DNA of 64,000 nucleotides from Sphingopyxis sp. H050 (lineage in GTDB: Bacteria > Pseudomonadota > Alphaproteobacteria > Sphingomonadales > Sphingomonadaceae). Under the pieces are notes generated by a model. It was given only the letters and a program-made list of their open reading frames with translations, was not told the DNA's origin and searched no databases. Each line of letters opens with the position of its first letter. Within the stretch, counting starts at the first letter, position 1. Below, piece after piece: positions 43,080 to 51,484 of the stretch. The DNA is taken from assembly GCF_001468265.1 (NCBI RefSeq), contig NZ_LNRZ01000006.1, forward strand, positions 264,501-328,500, given 5' to 3'. Position numbers and translations under genes: made by a program.

Positions 43080-43957
43080 CAATTCCCTCCGGTTGCCATG
43101 CGGATCGTCGGCCGGATCCGCAGGAAGGTCTCCGGCAGACTATCCTTCGCTTCGAGCGCGTCCGCAACCGCATCGCCCTTCCGGCACTGCTCGACCGGAA
43201 GCACCAGGTCAGGCCTCACCCCGAACACGGCATCCTTCTCCAGCCACTCGTCGCCTTCGACAAACAGCTCTGTGACGAGCGCGCGGTAGCCCGGCGCTTC
43301 GGCGATCACATGAAGGTGCGCCGCGCGCCAGGCGTCGCGGCCGAGGGCGCGCAGCATGTCGCCGCCCGGGCCATCGTAAGGCACAGTATAAGGAAGGAAG
43401 AGCGTCGTGGTCAGGCAGAAGCTGCCATCTTCGGCGCAGGTGAGCAGACCATGATAATTTCCATCCGGCTGCTCGGGGTCCTGCACCGAGTAAAGACCGT
43501 TTCCGGCATTCTGCCACAGATCGAGGATCGCGCCCGACACGCCCTCGCCGCTGGCCGCATCGACAACGCGGCCCTCGATCACCAGTACCTCGCCTTGCTG
43601 CCCCTTCCACATATCTCCGCCATTCGCGAGCGGCGGAGCGCCGCGCTGATGAAAGGGCCCGAGCGGCGATGAGGAGCTTGCCCCTTCCGGAGTGTTCAGA
43701 AGGTCGACGAGCGAGGTGATGCCGAAAAGATCGGAAAAGAGAACGAACTCGTTGCGTCCGCCATTGGTGAGTTCGGCGGCGCGGGTCAGAGCCTCGATAC
43801 CGGCCCGCCACTCGTCATGCGTGGGCTTCGTCTCCTTGAGCCACGCATGAAGGTGTCCGGCAAGCGATACAAAGAGCTCGCGCGCGCGCGCATTCGGCGC
43901 ATTCTCGGCGACGCGTGCGAAGGCCTCGGTGATGCCGTCGGCAGTTACACCCACCAT
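43079..43957 (-). CDS. Intradiol ring-cleavage dioxygenase (hydroxyquinol 1,2-dioxygenase-like)
   Basis: A 292-residue enzyme. The non-haem iron(III) ligands are visible: Tyr in GNGLYSVQDP, Tyr in PDGNYHG, and two His in WRAAHLHVIAEAPG. The N-terminal helical dimerisation part (EWRAGIEALTRAAELTNGGR) and SPLGPFHQRGAP fit hydroxyquinol dioxygenases, which give maleylacetate. It overlaps both flanking genes. Catechol as substrate is possible. Confidence 0.88.
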   Translation of the reverse strand: MVGVTADGITEAFARVAENAPNARARELFVSLAGHLHAWLKETKPTHDEWRAGIEALTRAAELTNGGRNEFVLFSDLFGITSLVDLLNTPEGASSSSPLGPFHQRGAPPLANGGDMWKGQQGEVLVIEGRVVDAASGEGVSGAILDLWQNAGNGLYSVQDPEQPDGNYHGLLTCAEDGSFCLTTTLFLPYTVPYDGPGGDMLRALGRDAWRAAHLHVIAEAPGYRALVTELFVEGDEWLEKDAVFGVRPDLVLPVEQCRKGDAVADALEAKDSLPETFLRIRPTIRMATGGN

Positions 43958-44784
43958 CAGCCCGCCCTTTCCGATGCCGGAACGATCGGGTTGCGGACGG
44001 AACCTACGCCTTCGATGGTCACCTCAATCTCGTCGCCCGGCTTCATGAGAATGGGAGGATTGCGTGCATAGCCCACGCCTTCGGGCGTGCCGGTGACCAC
44101 GATGTCCCCCGGATAAAGCGTCATGATCCGGCTGAGGTAGGAGAGGATTTCGCCAACGCCGAAGATCATGTCGGCCGTCGTGGCTGACTGCATGACGTCT
44201 CCGTTGAGCCGGGTTTCGAGCTTCAGCCCGCGCCCCGGATCCCCCACTTCGTCGGCGGTCACGACGTCGCTCATCGCGCCCGAGCGATCCATATTCTTGC
44301 CCGGGGTCCACTGATGGGTGTGCCGCTGGAACGTGCGCGCCGAGATGTCGTTGAAGGCGGCGTAACCGAAGACGCCCTCGAGTGCTTCTGCCGGGCTCGC
44401 ATCGGCGAGCCGCGTCCCGACGATAGCGACCAGTTCACCTTCCCAGTCGAGCCGGTCGTCGAGCGCCGGTACGCTGTCACCCGAACAGATGAGCGAGCGT
44501 GTCCAGCGTCCGAAAATGGCGGGATACTCGGGCGGCGTGAAACCGCCCTCCGCGGCATGCGCCTTATAGTTGAGGCCCACGCAGAGCACGCGGGCACCCG
44601 CCCACGCGGCTGGGACTTCCCGGACCGACGCCCGATCCTGCGTTGCCTCCAGGCTTTCTGCGACCTCCGCCCAGTGGGCCGGATCGCTGTAGAAGCGTTC
44701 AGCGTCCGCGACGGGGGCAACCCGGTCGCCCTTGACGACGGCGATGACGGTCCGGCCGTCGACATCGATTCCGATGAATTTCAT
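43957..44784 (-). CDS. Fumarylacetoacetate hydrolase family protein (copy 3)
   Basis: A 275-residue FAH-domain protein. VLCVGLNYKAHAAEGG, the Glu pair in LDWEGELVAIVG, GFNDISAR-type residues (AAFNDISARTFQRHTHQW) and VVTGTPEGVGYARNPP are the family's metal-binding and active regions. It probably hydrolyses or isomerises a ring-cleavage product. It overlaps the intradiol dioxygenase gene by one base. Confidence 0.88.
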   Translation of the reverse strand: MKFIGIDVDGRTVIAVVKGDRVAPVADAERFYSDPAHWAEVAESLEATQDRASVREVPAAWAGARVLCVGLNYKAHAAEGGFTPPEYPAIFGRWTRSLICSGDSVPALDDRLDWEGELVAIVGTRLADASPAEALEGVFGYAAFNDISARTFQRHTHQWTPGKNMDRSGAMSDVVTADEVGDPGRGLKLETRLNGDVMQSATTADMIFGVGEILSYLSRIMTLYPGDIVVTGTPEGVGYARNPPILMKPGDEIEVTIEGVGSVRNPIVPASERAG

Positions 44785-44786
44785 GG

Positions 44787-45458
44787 TCAGATCTGTTCCT
44801 CGTCAGCGGCGGCGAGCGGAGAGCGATTGCCCCCGATCCCCATCCGGGCAAAAATATTCCATTTGTCGGCGAACTGGTGTTTGAGCGCCGCGCCGAGGTG
44901 TAGCGCGACAAGCAGCAGCATGATCCAGGATCCGGCCTCGTGCAGTTCTTCGAGCTTACCGTGCAACTCGGCCTGTGGGCGGACGCCCTCGGGCTTGGCC
45001 CCGAGAGCGTTGATCGGCTCGATCACCGGAGCCTTGAACAGACCCCAGACCGAAATGCCATCGTTCGGGTGCGCGTCGACACCGAGCGACTTGGCGGCAG
45101 CGGCTCCTTGCGAGCCGGCAGGCGGGCTGGTCGACAGGATCGCCCAGCCGCTGACCGGCAACAGGAGCATCATCGCGTAGAGGAAGAAATGCCCTAGATG
45201 CGCTCCATGGCGCTCCCAACCAGGAACCGTCTCGGGGAAGGGCGGCGGCGCATGGGTGACGCGCCAGAATATGCGCAGCGCGACCAGCGCGAGAACAGTC
45301 ATCCCGATCGAGGCGTGAACAAAGATCACCGTCCCACGCGACCGCGGGAACAGGCTATCCATCGTGAAGCCAATGAAGAGATTGGCGAGGATCCCCAGCG
45401 CGACGAGCCAGTGCATCCAGATCGCGATCCGAGAATAGCGCTCGGCCGCTATGCTCAC
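44787..45458 (-). CDS. Cytochrome b561-family membrane protein
   Basis: The GTG at 45458 overlaps the stop of the amidohydrolase gene (GTGA), giving 223 residues and four membrane helices. WMHWLVALGILANLFIGF, VFVHASIGM-type helix (IFVHASIGMTVLALVAL) and LHLGAALKHQF supply the haem-ligand His residues. It would carry electrons between quinones and a periplasmic or membrane partner. Its link to the catabolic genes is only positional. Confidence 0.88.
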   Translation of the reverse strand: MSIAAERYSRIAIWMHWLVALGILANLFIGFTMDSLFPRSRGTVIFVHASIGMTVLALVALRIFWRVTHAPPPFPETVPGWERHGAHLGHFFLYAMMLLLPVSGWAILSTSPPAGSQGAAAAKSLGVDAHPNDGISVWGLFKAPVIEPINALGAKPEGVRPQAELHGKLEELHEAGSWIMLLLVALHLGAALKHQFADKWNIFARMGIGGNRSPLAAADEEQI

Positions 45459-46498
45459 TGCCCGGCTCCGATGATCGGCCCGGTGGCCGGAAGATCCCAA
45501 AAGGCGACGGCATTGGTTTCGAATATGGCGCTTCGGTGTTCGGCCGAAATCGGAGTTCCCTCGAGAAAATCGACCCCCGCCTTCACATCCTCGAAGGGAT
45601 AGTCGCCGGCGAACTGGATCCGGTCGACTCCGAGGACATCGATCGCCAGGCGCAGCGCCGCGTCGGTCATGACGCCGCTGGTAGTGATCTGAAAATTGTC
45701 GAGAAAATAGGCACTCGGCGCTTTTGCCAGTGGATCGACAGCGCCGATCTTGACTTGCAGGCCGTAGCGATTGTCGATCCGCTGCAACCAGAATGGGATA
45801 CCTTCGCCCATGTGACCGAGCGCGACGCGCACACCCGGATAGCGGTCGAACAAACCCGACATGATCAGGCGCATGGCCGACAGACCGCATTCGGCCGCGA
45901 ACCCCCAGCCCGCAAAATAGAGACCGTAGTCGAGGAAGGGCGTCACCATCGTGGGACCCGGTTCGCGCGGATGTAGATAGAGCGGCATGTTCAGCGCCTC
46001 GGCGGCCTCGAAGATCGGCGCGAACTTCGGCAGGTCGAGATACTCGCCAGCCGTGCTGGAGTTAATGAGGAAGCCCTTGAGGCCCATGCCCTTCGCGCGC
46101 TCAAGCTCGCGAGCCGCAGCCGCAGGATCTTGCGGAGCGACCGCCGCGAGGCCAGCGAAGCGGTCAGGCCTCCCCTTTATGGCCTCAGCCAGGATATCAT
46201 TGGCTTCGGTTGCTAGGCCGACTGCGCGGCTCGCCTCGAAGACCTGCACGGCAGGGGAATTGATCGATATGAGTGCGAAGTCGATGCCGTCGGCATCCAT
46301 CTGCGCGATGCGGCCCTCGCCAAGGTCAAGGAGGCGCCGCTTCACATCGCGGGCACCCGGACTGTCGCCAAGGATCGACCCTGCGATCTTCGCGAAGCCA
46401 GGCTCAATATCGCCGGCAGCGATGAGCTTGTCGGTTTCGTCGATGATCGACTGCGTCGTGAAGGCCTCTTCGGTCGCTATTCTCCGATAGCTGCGCAT
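45455..46498 (-). CDS. Amidohydrolase-2 family decarboxylase
   Basis: A 347-residue TIM-barrel. The N-terminal YRRIATEEAFTT has the ATEEAF motif of gamma-resorcylate decarboxylases; LYLHPREPG, LGHMGEGIPFWLQRIDNRY and QFAGDYPFEDVK supply His, His/Glu and Asp ligands for zinc or manganese. It may decarboxylate a dihydroxybenzoate to a phenol for hydroxylation and intradiol cleavage. An amidohydrolytic role cannot be ruled out. Confidence 0.82.
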   Translation of the reverse strand: MRSYRRIATEEAFTTQSIIDETDKLIAAGDIEPGFAKIAGSILGDSPGARDVKRRLLDLGEGRIAQMDADGIDFALISINSPAVQVFEASRAVGLATEANDILAEAIKGRPDRFAGLAAVAPQDPAAAARELERAKGMGLKGFLINSSTAGEYLDLPKFAPIFEAAEALNMPLYLHPREPGPTMVTPFLDYGLYFAGWGFAAECGLSAMRLIMSGLFDRYPGVRVALGHMGEGIPFWLQRIDNRYGLQVKIGAVDPLAKAPSAYFLDNFQITTSGVMTDAALRLAIDVLGVDRIQFAGDYPFEDVKAGVDFLEGTPISAEHRSAIFETNAVAFWDLPATGPIIGAGQ

Positions 46499-46534
46499 AC
46501 CCGCTCCCTTGTTTCGCCGGGTCCCCGGCTTTGA

Positions 46535-47215
46535 TCAGCCGACTGCAATGCGCAGTTCGGGATGGCCCTCCACCTTGCCGAGAATGTGATCGCCGCTCAC
46601 CACGGCACCGACGCCCGCCGGCGTCCCCGTGTAGATGAGATCCCCCGGTTCGAGCCGGTACTGGCGCGAGAGCTGCGACACGATCTCGGCGCAATTCCAG
46701 ATGAGCTGTTCGAGGTCGCCCGTCTGACGGACATGTCCGTTGACCTCGAGCGAGATCGGCCCCTTCTCAGGCAACCCGGCACCCAGCGGCACGATCGGGC
46801 CGATCGGGGCGGACTCGTCGAACGACTTGCCCGGCTCCCATGGACGTCCCGTATCGCGGGCCTTCAACTGCAAGTCGCGGCGGGTAAAATCGATACCGAC
46901 GGCAGTTCCGAACACATGGTCCACTGCGTCGGCGACCTCGATATCGGTTCCGCCCTTGCTGATTGCCAGAACCAGCTCAATCTCGAACTGGAAATCCTCG
47001 GTCGCCACGGGATAATCGACGGTTGCCCCATTTAGGACGATCGCGTCGGTGGGCTTCTGAAAAAAGAAGGGCGGCTGACGCTCGTCCTGGCCCATCTCGC
47101 GGATATGTTCGAGATAGTTGCGCCCCACGCAGTAGATGCGGCGCACCGGGAACTGGACGTCACTTCCGACGACGGGAACGCTGACGACCTGGGGTTCGAA
47201 CAGAAAATCAGGCAT
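46535..47215 (-). CDS. FAH-family fumarylpyruvate hydrolase (copy 2)
   Basis: The ATG at 47215 gives 226 residues, the usual length for fumarylpyruvate or maleylpyruvate hydrolases. IYCVGRNYLEHIREMG, PFFFQKPTDAIV, FQFEIELVLAISKGG and IYTGTPAGVGAVVSGD are the signature blocks. It overlaps the gentisate dioxygenase gene by 8 bp, so it should act on that enzyme's product (after isomerisation or directly). Confidence 0.9.
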   Translation of the reverse strand: MPDFLFEPQVVSVPVVGSDVQFPVRRIYCVGRNYLEHIREMGQDERQPPFFFQKPTDAIVLNGATVDYPVATEDFQFEIELVLAISKGGTDIEVADAVDHVFGTAVGIDFTRRDLQLKARDTGRPWEPGKSFDESAPIGPIVPLGAGLPEKGPISLEVNGHVRQTGDLEQLIWNCAEIVSQLSRQYRLEPGDLIYTGTPAGVGAVVSGDHILGKVEGHPELRIAVG

Positions 47216-48275
47216 TGCCGCGCATCTCCCGGAAAAAGTCGAGTTTCTCTTGAACGACCTGGTCAGAATAGCTGAACAGGACCATGTCCGCGTCGCTCTC
47301 GAAGACGACAGGGAACCAGCTCGGAACGACGAATATGTCTTTCGCTTCGAGCGTGTAGGTTTCATCGCCGACGCGGACACGCCCGCGGCCTTCGACGAGG
47401 TTGAATACTGTCGCCGCAGTGGAGCGATAGGACTCGGTCACCATCCCTGCCGGGATCAGGCGCATCGCGGTCGAAATAGTCGGCATCGCCGACGCGCCCG
47501 TGAGCGGGTTGATGTAGTTCAGCTTGAAGCCATGACAGACGTCGGCTTCACGGAATCGCGCCATGCGGTCGAGCGCATCGCGCGTCCGGCTGTAGGGATA
47601 GTTGAAAATCGGCGACGTCTGCGATTCATGGCGGAAGCCGTCCGGTACCATATTATAGCCGACCTCGGCCATGGTCGCGCCCTCGGGCTTGAGCGTCGGA
47701 TGCACCGCGCCCGGATAATTCTCGCGGAACGAGGCGCTGAACAGGTTGACCATGTGCATGTCGAGTCCGTCGATCCACACCATTGGAGCATCGGACTCAT
47801 TGCCATGATCATGCCAGGTCATGCTCGGGGTGATCACGAAGTCGCCGACTTCCATCATCGTCTTCTCGCCGGCGATCGCCGAATAGGCTCCCGATCCTTC
47901 GACGATGAACCGCAGTGCCGAGGCTACATGCTTGTGGGCAGGAGCGATTTCGCCCGGAAGAATGATCTGGAGACCGCAGAAGAGGCTGGGCGTGATCTTC
48001 GACTGGCCGGCGAGACCGGGATTTTCGAGGACGAGAACGCGGCGCTCGGCCTCTTCGGTGCCGATGAGCTCGCACGCTTCCATCAGGTAAGGGCGAATGC
48101 GCGAATAGCCGAAGTGGGCCGGCAGTGCCGTCACCTTCGGCTCCGCGGTCACGAGACCGTGCAGCACACGCCAAAGCGGTGCGAGATGCTCCGCCTTGGC
48201 CCGATCGTAGAAGCCCATCCGCCCTTCTTCGGCAGCCAGGTTCACCGTCTCGACGATGCCGTCAGTCTCGCTCAT
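47208..48275 (-). CDS. Gentisate 1,2-dioxygenase
   Basis: The ATG at 48275 gives 355 residues, a standard length. It is a bicupin: the first cupin has APAHKHVASALRFIVEG and DFVITPSMTWHDHGN with the iron-binding His residues, and the second (TAATVFNLVEGRGRVRVG) is degenerate. It opens gentisate to maleylpyruvate. It lies between two FAH genes and overlaps the one upstream by ATGA. Confidence 0.9.
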   Translation of the reverse strand: MSETDGIVETVNLAAEEGRMGFYDRAKAEHLAPLWRVLHGLVTAEPKVTALPAHFGYSRIRPYLMEACELIGTEEAERRVLVLENPGLAGQSKITPSLFCGLQIILPGEIAPAHKHVASALRFIVEGSGAYSAIAGEKTMMEVGDFVITPSMTWHDHGNESDAPMVWIDGLDMHMVNLFSASFRENYPGAVHPTLKPEGATMAEVGYNMVPDGFRHESQTSPIFNYPYSRTRDALDRMARFREADVCHGFKLNYINPLTGASAMPTISTAMRLIPAGMVTESYRSTAATVFNLVEGRGRVRVGDETYTLEAKDIFVVPSWFPVVFESDADMVLFSYSDQVVQEKLDFFREMRGNA

Positions 48276-49108
48276 GCCTTGTCGTCCTCGATCGTGTGAC
48301 GAAGCGTGCCGACGCTGCCGACCTCGACCTCCAGAATATCGCCCGGCTTCATCCACACCGGCGGATTGCGCTTGCCGCCAACGCCGCCGGGTGTGCCGGT
48401 GGCGATGACGTCGCCCGGTTCGAGGCGAGTGAAGGTGGAGCAGAAGGAGATGATCTCGGGGATGCTGAAGATCAGGAGATCCGTCGTCGTGCGCTGCATC
48501 TCCTCACCGTTGAGGCGCGTGACGAGGCTCAGTGCCTCACCGTCGGGAATTTCGTCGCGCGTGACGAGCCACGGCCCGAAACCGCCGGTCCCGGCGAAAT
48601 TCTTGCCCGGCGTCCACTGGCCGGTCTTGTGCTGCCAGTCGCGGATCGTTGCGTCGCAATAGGGCGCATAGCCCGCGACGTGATCCCAGGCGTCCTCAAC
48701 GCTGATCCGGCGACCGCCCTTGCCGATCACGACGGCGATCTCGCCCTCGAAGTCGAGCTGCTCGGATTCAATCGGCCGCAGCAACGGTTGGCCGTGCGCC
48801 ACCTGACTGTTGGAAAAGCGGGGAAAAATGATCGGTGCGGCGCTTTCGTCTCGCCCGGTCTCGATGCGATGCGCATGGTAGGCGATCCCGACGCACAGGA
48901 TTTTCTCGGGGTCCGGAACGACCGGCAGCAGTTCGACGTCTTCGACGCGTGGACCGTCCGAAGCGGACGGAGCCTCAACCGGAATTGCCCCCGCCGCCAG
49001 TGCCGCACGGAGGCTCGGAGCCACATGCGACAGGTCGGCGATCCGGCCCTCGCCGTCGACGGCGCCCCAGCTCGGCGTACCGGTTTTCAGATAGGAGACG
49101 AGTTTCAT
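48272..49108 (-). CDS. Fumarylacetoacetate hydrolase family protein (copy 1)
   Basis: A 278-residue FAH protein. ILCVGIAYHAHRIETGRDE, LDFEGEIAVVIGKGGRRI, YCDATIRDWQHKTGQWTPGK and VIATGTPGGVGGKRNPP are the conserved blocks. It is likely to act after the extradiol dioxygenase and alpha/beta hydrolase encoded upstream. It overlaps the GlcG gene upstream by ATGA. Confidence 0.88.
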   Translation of the reverse strand: MKLVSYLKTGTPSWGAVDGEGRIADLSHVAPSLRAALAAGAIPVEAPSASDGPRVEDVELLPVVPDPEKILCVGIAYHAHRIETGRDESAAPIIFPRFSNSQVAHGQPLLRPIESEQLDFEGEIAVVIGKGGRRISVEDAWDHVAGYAPYCDATIRDWQHKTGQWTPGKNFAGTGGFGPWLVTRDEIPDGEALSLVTRLNGEEMQRTTTDLLIFSIPEIISFCSTFTRLEPGDVIATGTPGGVGGKRNPPVWMKPGDILEVEVGSVGTLRHTIEDDKA

Positions 49109-49524
49109 TGACCGGCCTCCCGCGCGAGAAAGGCGTCGATCGCGGTCTGGGCGAACTGCGCGTCAAGGTGCGGCGGCGCCCCCCCGACGCCGACCGCACC
49201 GACACACTGGCCATCGACGATGACGGGAATGCCACCTTCGATGGGCGTGTGTGGGAGTTTGAGGACCGAGTAGCGGCCGGCATTCAGCGGCTCTTCGAAA
49301 AAGGTCGTCGGATGCCCCCCTTCGGCCGCGCTGCGCGCCTTGTCATACGCACCTTCGGCGCTGAAGAGGGGCGCTCCGTCCATCCTGGCAAGGGACTGCA
49401 GGAAGGTCGAGGCATCGACGACGGCAACCGACACCGGAAATTTTCCGACGACGGCGCTCGCCTTGCAGACTTCGTCGGCAAGGAACTGCGCGTCGGCGAG
49501 GCTCAGCGAACGCTTGGTCAGCAT
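49105..49524 (-). CDS. GlcG/HbpS-family protein
   Basis: A 139-residue protein. SVAVVDASTFLQSLARMDGAP, YDKARSAAEGG and PIEGGIPVIVDGQCVGAVGVGG match the DUF336/GlcG family. Members occur in many catabolic operons and some bind haem or act as small isomerase-like accessories. It overlaps the hydrolase gene upstream by 7 bp. The role here is not known. Confidence 0.85.
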   Translation of the reverse strand: MLTKRSLSLADAQFLADEVCKASAVVGKFPVSVAVVDASTFLQSLARMDGAPLFSAEGAYDKARSAAEGGHPTTFFEEPLNAGRYSVLKLPHTPIEGGIPVIVDGQCVGAVGVGGAPPHLDAQFAQTAIDAFLAREAGQ

Positions 49525-50336
49525 GCGGAATTCTCCTCGGTGTTGGCTGGGAGGTGACCGTGCTTGCGCAGGAACTGCTCGACGACACGGTTGTAGTGAT
49601 CGGGTTCCTCGAAGTAGGACGAGTGTCCGCTGTCCTCGAAGGTGTAAACTTCCGAGCCGGGAATGAAGCTCGCCGCGATCTTGTGGGTCTCTCCGCCGAG
49701 CAACTTGTTTTGCAAGCCGCCCATCACGAGCGTCGGTACCGCATAGCCTTCGAAATGCTCGGGGAGCAGCCGAAGCTCGGGATCGGTGATGTGCGAGGTA
49801 TCGACCTTCTGGTTCTGCCGCGCGAGCATCTGGTAAAGCGCGATCAGGTCGGACCGTTCACGGACGAAGCGTTCCGAGAATCCGAGTTGCGTCGGGTCCA
49901 CCTTCTCGCCGGCGCCGGCGCGCTTGAACGTGTTCGACACATTGGTCAGCGCAGCATGATGCGGACCATATGCAGGCGTCGGAGATCCCGAGAGAACAAG
50001 CGCGCGGAAGCGCTCGGGTTCGCGAACCGCGAGCGGTAAGCCGGCCCAGGCGCCCATCGACTGGCAGACCGCCGCCACCGGCTCAGTCGCCTCGACGTCG
50101 AGGATGCGCGCGAGGTCGTCGGGGAAGAAGCGCTGATGGAAGGTGTCGGCATTGCACGCCGAACCGCCGAAGCCGCGCATGTCCATGCACAGTACCCGGT
50201 AGCTCTTCGAGAAATGCGCCACCTGCTGGAAGAAGACGGTCGAATTGGCACCGGCACCGTGAACGAACACGAGCAGGGGCCCATCGCCGCTGACATCATA
50301 GCGCAGGCGCGCGTCGGGGACGTCGATATAGGGCAT
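49518..50336 (-). CDS. Alpha/beta hydrolase (meta-cleavage-type)
   Basis: A 272-residue protein. LVFVHGAGANSTVFFQQV has the oxyanion-hole HGAG, CQSMGAWAGLPLAV has the nucleophilic Ser in an unusual C-x-S-x-G elbow, and FEDSGHSSYFEEPDHYNRVV has the catalytic His. It probably hydrolyses the ring-cleavage product of the dioxygenase encoded one base upstream. Confidence 0.87.
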   Translation of the reverse strand: MPYIDVPDARLRYDVSGDGPLLVFVHGAGANSTVFFQQVAHFSKSYRVLCMDMRGFGGSACNADTFHQRFFPDDLARILDVEATEPVAAVCQSMGAWAGLPLAVREPERFRALVLSGSPTPAYGPHHAALTNVSNTFKRAGAGEKVDPTQLGFSERFVRERSDLIALYQMLARQNQKVDTSHITDPELRLLPEHFEGYAVPTLVMGGLQNKLLGGETHKIAASFIPGSEVYTFEDSGHSSYFEEPDHYNRVVEQFLRKHGHLPANTEENSAC

Positions 50337-51484
50337 CAGCCGAGCGGTCCCAGGAAGGCCGGGTCGTGCCAGCGGCGGCCACCGTGAACGATCGTCTCCG
50401 GAAGCGCATCCATGGCTGCCGGAAGCGACGCGCCGGCATCATAGGTCTCCGCACCATAGACGATCTGGATCGCGACATTCTCGGGTCCTTTAACCCAGAA
50501 GCCGTAGGAAATGCCGGGAGACATTTCTTCCGGAAGCGCCGGCATTTCCACGCCGCGAGCCGAGAGATAGTCATACGCATCGCGAAGTTGCTGGAAGGAC
50601 GCAACTGCGAAGCTGCACGCGGCGCCGATGCCGAAGTCTCCCTTGAGGCTGGCTGGAAGCAAGGCAAGCGAATGATGCTCGTCACCCGCGCGCAAGAAGA
50701 TGGACGGGGCGCCTGCCACCTCGCGGCGTTCGGTGACCGTCAGGCCGAGCGTGTCGACATAGAAGGGCAGGCTCGCTTCGGGGTCTTCGACGAACAGGCA
50801 GACACGCGCCAACCGGGTCAGTTTGAAGGGCTGCGGAAGATTGACACCCTCGACGTCATAGGTCGCCGGCCGCTCTTCGTCATAGCGATAGCCATCGAGA
50901 TCATCGCCCCGCGCTTTCGCATCCTCGACTTCCTGATATTCGGAAATCTGCGGAAGCGGCGGCAGGTCGTGGAAAGCTCGGTCGTACATCGACGATGGCT
51001 TGCTCCGGCCGTCCCAGCCGATCTGCTCCATCCCGTAGAAGATCTCGTTGACATAGCCGTCGGGGCAATAGGCATAGGCGTGCCAGTTCGACCCGGGCGC
51101 GTCACGGCCGATGCGGCGAAGGCGCGCATTCTTGTCGAGGAAGTCGACCCCGTCGACCACCTGCTTGAGGCTGCCAACCTGCCAGGAGAGCTGATTGACC
51201 AGCGCGCCTTTGCGCGCGGGCTCGCGGGTGTCGACGAGCATCTGGCTGCCGATCACGAGGGTGTGGTGGTCGTGCGCGCAGCGGACGAAATATCCGGTCG
51301 CATGGTCCTTCGGAAGTTCGGGCACGCGCGTCGTGAAGTCGTCGACATCGCTGAGCTGGAGACCCAGATCTTCGGTGAGAAACCGGATGGTGCCGGCAAG
51401 GTCCGGCGTGTGGTAGCCAAAATGTCCCAGACGCGAGATGATGAAGGGCTGTTCGGCCTTGAGGCCGCCTACATTGAACGTCAT
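50336..51484 (-). CDS. VOC-family extradiol dioxygenase
   Basis: A 382-residue protein of two vicinal-oxygen-chelate modules. LGHFGYHTPDLAGTIRFL and DHHTLVIGS give a first set of ligands, and RLARVCLFVEDPEASLPFYVDTLG with DEHHSLALLPAS a second; the C-terminal YGFWVKGPENVAIQIVYG ends the metal site. It probably cleaves a catechol-type ring produced by the FAD monooxygenase. It overlaps that gene by ATGA. Confidence 0.87.
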   Translation of the reverse strand: MTFNVGGLKAEQPFIISRLGHFGYHTPDLAGTIRFLTEDLGLQLSDVDDFTTRVPELPKDHATGYFVRCAHDHHTLVIGSQMLVDTREPARKGALVNQLSWQVGSLKQVVDGVDFLDKNARLRRIGRDAPGSNWHAYAYCPDGYVNEIFYGMEQIGWDGRSKPSSMYDRAFHDLPPLPQISEYQEVEDAKARGDDLDGYRYDEERPATYDVEGVNLPQPFKLTRLARVCLFVEDPEASLPFYVDTLGLTVTERREVAGAPSIFLRAGDEHHSLALLPASLKGDFGIGAACSFAVASFQQLRDAYDYLSARGVEMPALPEEMSPGISYGFWVKGPENVAIQIVYGAETYDAGASLPAAMDALPETIVHGGRRWHDPAFLGPLG